NCBI GenBank assembly: GCA_017444505.1
Contig: JAFSWK010000043.1
Coordinates: 1 to 8,698 of the forward strand
DNA length: 8,698 nucleotides
Origin: Rhodocyclaceae bacterium
Lineage (GTDB): Bacteria; Pseudomonadota; Gammaproteobacteria; Burkholderiales; Rhodocyclaceae
Direction: 5' to 3'
Made by a program: the position numbers and the translations under genes
Notes under the pieces: generated by a model
Seen by the model: the letters and a program-made list of their open reading frames with translations, nothing else
Database searches by the model: none
What the model was told of the DNA's origin: nothing
In this document: piece after piece, positions 5,829 to 8,698 of the stretch
How positions within the stretch are numbered: the first letter of the stretch is position 1
How the letters are laid out: every line of letters starts with the position of its first letter

Positions 5829-6643
5829 ATCAGCCTCAGTTCCGACATATTTCCCTGCGTGCGTTGTGCGCTGCCGCGCTCTCGGCAGCTGTGCTGGCCG
5901 CCTGCGCCAGTGCCGGTGGCGTGGCGGGTGACAGCTTTGGCGGCAGTGCCGCGCGTCCGGTTGCCGACCAAGAGCCGAAAAATCAGGCGCAGGCACGTGC
6001 CAAAAACAACGTTGAACTTGGCATCGCCTACATGGGCGTGGGCAATTTTGGCGTCGCGCTGGATGAAGCGCGCAGCGCCCTCAAGCACGATTCGTCCTAC
6101 GCTCCGGCCTACCATTTGCTGGGTCTGGTGTACATGTATATTGACGACATGAACGCCTCGCGCGAAAACTTCCAGCGTGCGCTTTCGCTGGCACCGCGCG
6201 ACCCGGATATTGAAAACAGCTACGGCTGGTTCCAGTGTGTGAACGGCAATATCAATGCCGGGCTGGAAATTCTGCGCCGGGTAGTGAAAAACCCGTATTA
6301 CCGCTTCGCCGGGCGTTCTTACACCAATATGGGTCTGTGCTATCTGCGCGAGAAAAACGACCAGCAGGCCGAACTCATGTTCACGCAGGCGCTGCAAGTA
6401 GACCCGAAAAACCCGCAGGCCATTTTCCAGCTGGCCGACATTGCCTATCGCCGTGGCGATATGGCGCAGGCGCAGAAACGGCTTGACCAGTTCCACTCCA
6501 GCAACGAGCCGGACCCCGCCTCTGCCTTGCTGGGGCTGCGCATTGCCCGTACAACAGGCGATCACGACGCGCAGGAACACTATGGCGAGCTGCTGCGTGA
6601 GCGCTTCCGCCTGTCCGATGAATACCGTGAAATGATGAAGTAG
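5825..6643 (+). CDS. pilW: Type IV pilus pilotin PilW/PilF, TPR lipoprotein
   Basis: PilW (PilF in Pseudomonas) is an outer-membrane lipoprotein that lets the secretin PilQ insert and multimerise for type IV pilus assembly. The 272-residue protein starts with a lipoprotein signal: positive n-region, hydrophobic stretch (about 10-24) and lipobox LAAC with C27 as the lipidated cysteine. From about residue 58 to 265 it is made of tetratricopeptide repeats, for example VELGIAYMGVGNFGVALDEA, YHLLGLVYMYIDDMNASREN and TNMGLCYLREKNDQQAELMF, about six in all. AGGAG lies eight nt before the ATG, and the ATGA overlap with rlmN fixes the start. Position between rlmN and a RodZ-like gene is the conserved setting for this family. 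Pilus genes themselves are not in the window, so the pilus role rests on family and synteny. Confidence 0.93.
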   Translation: MNQPQFRHISLRALCAAALSAAVLAACASAGGVAGDSFGGSAARPVADQEPKNQAQARAKNNVELGIAYMGVGNFGVALDEARSALKHDSSYAPAYHLLGLVYMYIDDMNASRENFQRALSLAPRDPDIENSYGWFQCVNGNINAGLEILRRVVKNPYYRFAGRSYTNMGLCYLREKNDQQAELMFTQALQVDPKNPQAIFQLADIAYRRGDMAQAQKRLDQFHSSNEPDPASALLGLRIARTTGDHDAQEHYGELLRERFRLSDEYREMMK

Positions 6644-6654
6644 GAAATCTCACC

Positions 6655-7731
6655 GTGAGTACACAACCGGAAAACGAACAGCAACCGTCGCAGGAAGCCG
6701 CACCGGCTGCGGCTGCGCCCGTTGGCGGCATCGGCCATCGTCTGCGCGAAGCGCGTGAAGCGCGCGGTCTGCAAACCTCCGATGTGGCGCAGGCGTTGAA
6801 GATTACCCAGCGGCAGATTGAAGCGATGGAAAAAGAGAGTTTCGACCTCTTGCCCGGCGCGGCCTTCGTGCGTGGTTTTTTGCGCAATTACGCCCGCTTT
6901 GTCGGCCTGAACCTGGATGAGCAAATCCGCGCCCTGACCTTGCAGGACGAAGATACCGTGCCTGCCCGCGCGATTTACCGCGTACCGGAAAAAGGTTCCT
7001 CCGGCATCGACTGGCTGGCCACCGCCACGCCCCTGCATTCCAGCGCGCGCAAGAAGGGCGGCGGTCTGGGGCGCTTGCTCAAGGTGCTTCTGCTGCTGGT
7101 CTTGCTTGCCGTACCAGTGGCGGCCTATTTTGACTGGTTCCGCATCAACCACATGCCCGGCCTGCTGAACGCGCCGCAAGAGACCGGCGAGCAGAACGAA
7201 ATTCTGCTGCCCAATCCGCAAACGGGTGAAATTGGTCTGCAAGGCGACGAGGCAGGCGAGAACACTGCCCCTGAGCCGGCGGCCATTCCCCTGCCCACGC
7301 CGCAGGCGGAAGTGATTGGTTCGGAAACGCCTGCGGCGGATTCGGGTGCAGAGAACGCGCAAGGTGGCGAAAGTGAAAGCGCGCCGGCACCGGATGCGTC
7401 CTCTTCCGCGCCGCAGGAAGGCGCAGCGGCGCAAGGCGATGAACCGCCGCTGGTGGGGCTGGATACCGTCGGGGACAAACCTGCTGCGCAAAGCAGCAAG
7501 CTGGTTTTTGAAGCCAGCACCGAATCGTGGGTTACGGTGCAAGATGCCAGCGGCAGGCAGTTGCTGAACAAACGTTTGCCTCGTGGCGTGCCTACGTCCG
7601 TGGAAGGCAAACCGCCGTTTCGGCTGACCGTCGGCAACGCCGCCAAGGTGACGATGACGCGCGATGGCGAGCCGGTCGACCTGGTGCCGCATACGCGCTC
7701 GGGCGGCGTTGCACGGCTGACGTTGGAGTAA
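6655..7731 (+). CDS. rodZ: RodZ-like membrane-anchored helix-turn-helix protein
   Basis: RodZ-type proteins link cytoplasmic MreB to the membrane and help keep rod shape. The 358-residue product has a cytoplasmic HTH domain (about 24-92: IGHRLREAREARGLQTSDVAQALKI... is the typical opening), a basic stretch (RKKGGGLGR, 132-140), one transmembrane helix (about 141-159, LLKVLLLLVLLAVPVAAYF), a long acidic, Pro/Ala/Glu-rich periplasmic linker (about 170-278) and a C-terminal beta domain of the DUF4115 type (about 282-358). All expected parts are present. The start is GTG at 6655, with AGGAA eight nt upstream, partly within the pilW stop codon. Without mre genes in view, a role in cell shape is by family; the symbol is the usual name at this locus. 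Confidence 0.9.
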   Translation: MSTQPENEQQPSQEAAPAAAAPVGGIGHRLREAREARGLQTSDVAQALKITQRQIEAMEKESFDLLPGAAFVRGFLRNYARFVGLNLDEQIRALTLQDEDTVPARAIYRVPEKGSSGIDWLATATPLHSSARKKGGGLGRLLKVLLLLVLLAVPVAAYFDWFRINHMPGLLNAPQETGEQNEILLPNPQTGEIGLQGDEAGENTAPEPAAIPLPTPQAEVIGSETPAADSGAENAQGGESESAPAPDASSSAPQEGAAAQGDEPPLVGLDTVGDKPAAQSSKLVFEASTESWVTVQDASGRQLLNKRLPRGVPTSVEGKPPFRLTVGNAAKVTMTRDGEPVDLVPHTRSGGVARLTLE

Positions 7732-7737
7732 GGCTTC

Positions 7738-8698
7738 GTGGCGGGCAGCGCCGTTCCCGTCCCCTTGCCGGGGCGGAGAAAATGCCACAGCGTGCGCATT
7801 GGCCATCTGCGCATCGGCGGCGATGCGCCGGTCTGCGTGCAATCCATGACCAACACCGACACCGCCGACGTGGAATCTTCCGCGCAGCAAGTGGCCGAAC
7901 TTGCCCGCGCCGGTTCGGAAATGGTGCGGCTGACGGTCAATAACGAAGAGGCCGCGCGCGCCATTCCCGCCATTGCCGAGCGGCTGGCGGCGATGAATGT
8001 AACCGTGCCGCTGATTGGCGATTTTCACTACAACGGCCACCGCCTGCTGGCCGCGCATCCTGAATGCGCCGCGCGGCTGGCCAAGTGGCGCATCAACCCC
8101 GGCAACGTCGGCAAGGGCGAAAAGCGCGACCGCCAGTTTGCCGAGATCATCGAAATGGCCTGTCGGCATGAAAAACCGGTGCGCATCGGTGTCAACTGGG
8201 GCAGTCTGGACCAGGCCGTGCTGGCGCGGCTGATGGATGAAAACAGCCACCGCGCGCAGCCCGCTTCGCCTGAGGCGGTGATGCGCGAGGCGCTGGTGTG
8301 TTCGGCGCTGGAATCGGCGCAAGAAGCCGAGCGCATCGGTTTGCCGGCGGATGCCATCGTACTCTCCGCCAAGGTGTCCAGCGTACCGGCGCTGATTGCG
8401 GTCTACCGCACGCTGGCCAGCCGCTGTGAATACGCGCTGCATCTGGGGCTGACCGAAGCCGGCATGGGTTCAAAAGGCATTGTCGCTTCCACGGCGGGGC
8501 GGGCCGTGCTGCTGCATGAAGGCATTGGCGACACCATCCGCGTCTCGCTCACGCCTGAGCCGGGCGGGGCGCGCACGCAGGAAGTCGTGGTGGCGCAGGA
8601 AATTCTGCAAAGCATGGGGCTGCGCGCGTTTTGCCCGATGGTCACATCCTGCCCCGGCTGCGGGCGCACTACCAGCACGCTGTTTCAGGAACTGGCCG
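7738..8698 (+). CDS. ispG: 4-hydroxy-3-methylbut-2-enyl diphosphate synthase (partial, 3' end outside window)
   Basis: IspG (GcpE) converts ME-cPP to HMBPP in the MEP isoprenoid pathway, using a [4Fe-4S] cluster. The frame is open from GTG 7738 to the window edge: 320 codons without a stop. Diagnostic segments are VCVQSMTNTDT (32-42), LIGDFHYN (92-99), RINPGNVGKG (117-126), the GLTEAGMGSKGI segment, and CPGCGRTT with cluster cysteines C305 and C308; the third cluster cysteine should lie beyond the edge. The insert MDENSHRAQPASPEAVMREAL is, from family knowledge, a mark of the longer (~420 aa) betaproteobacterial form. The gene starts six nt after the rodZ stop, with GGAGTAAGG as Shine-Dalgarno region. 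No promoter of its own is apparent, so it is probably co-transcribed with the genes upstream. Confidence 0.96.
   Translation, partial: MAGSAVPVPLPGRRKCHSVRIGHLRIGGDAPVCVQSMTNTDTADVESSAQQVAELARAGSEMVRLTVNNEEAARAIPAIAERLAAMNVTVPLIGDFHYNGHRLLAAHPECAARLAKWRINPGNVGKGEKRDRQFAEIIEMACRHEKPVRIGVNWGSLDQAVLARLMDENSHRAQPASPEAVMREALVCSALESAQEAERIGLPADAIVLSAKVSSVPALIAVYRTLASRCEYALHLGLTEAGMGSKGIVASTAGRAVLLHEGIGDTIRVSLTPEPGGARTQEVVVAQEILQSMGLRAFCPMVTSCPGCGRTTSTLFQELA

Noticed and set aside
6580..8442. A 620-codon minus-strand open frame opposite rodZ and ispG
   Set aside because: It is rich in Arg/His/Gly with no recognisable domain, and lies opposite two well-supported genes. Long antisense frames are expected in GC-rich coding DNA.

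Overview
The window reads as a stretch of a GC-rich betaproteobacterial chromosome. The main evidence is the block ndk - rlmN - pilW/pilF - rodZ-like - ispG, a gene order typical of beta- and gammaproteobacteria, and an IspG that carries the extra internal segment (MDENSHRAQP...) I associate with the longer betaproteobacterial enzymes. The order and genus cannot be fixed from the sequence alone.

Layout. (1) Positions 1-280 hold no intact protein gene. They contain a candidate small RNA on the minus strand, with a sigma70-like promoter at 100-128 and an intrinsic terminator at 11-44, followed by the left copy of a long direct repeat. (2) Positions 281-1404 (minus) are a YhcG/DUF1016-type PD-(D/E)XK nuclease gene. 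It is broken by a 2-nt frameshift just before the catalytic segment. (3) Positions 1402-1525 are the right copy of the repeat, serving as the 5' region of both the broken nuclease gene (minus) and selU (plus). (4) selU/mnmH (plus) converges on and overlaps rsgA (minus) by 15 bp. (5) rsgA diverges from orn across 49 bp. (6) After an intrinsic terminator for orn and a consensus -10 box, the compact plus-strand run ndk - rlmN - pilW - rodZ-like - ispG begins, with very short or overlapping junctions. ispG runs off the right edge.

Functions. The right-hand two thirds is housekeeping: tRNA wobble selenation (SelU), 30S subunit maturation (RsgA), oligoribonucleotide turnover (Orn), nucleotide balance (Ndk), rRNA/tRNA A2 methylation (RlmN), type IV pilus secretin assembly (PilW/PilF), cell-shape or membrane-anchored HTH protein (RodZ-like) and the MEP isoprenoid pathway (IspG). 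SelU implies that the cell makes selenophosphate, so a selD gene is expected elsewhere.

The accessory part is 1-1525. The nuclease gene sits exactly between two direct copies of a ~120-bp leader. The left copy still carries the nuclease gene's Shine-Dalgarno site and ATG in register, then about seven similar codons, and stops after 15 codons. This suggests a tandem duplication of a nuclease cassette, one copy reduced to a stub and the other frameshifted. A 71-bp core of the repeat is 70/71 identical although its flank has diverged, and it holds a conserved stem-loop just upstream of the selU ribosome binding site. I found no CRISPR array, tRNA, rRNA, transposase or integrase.
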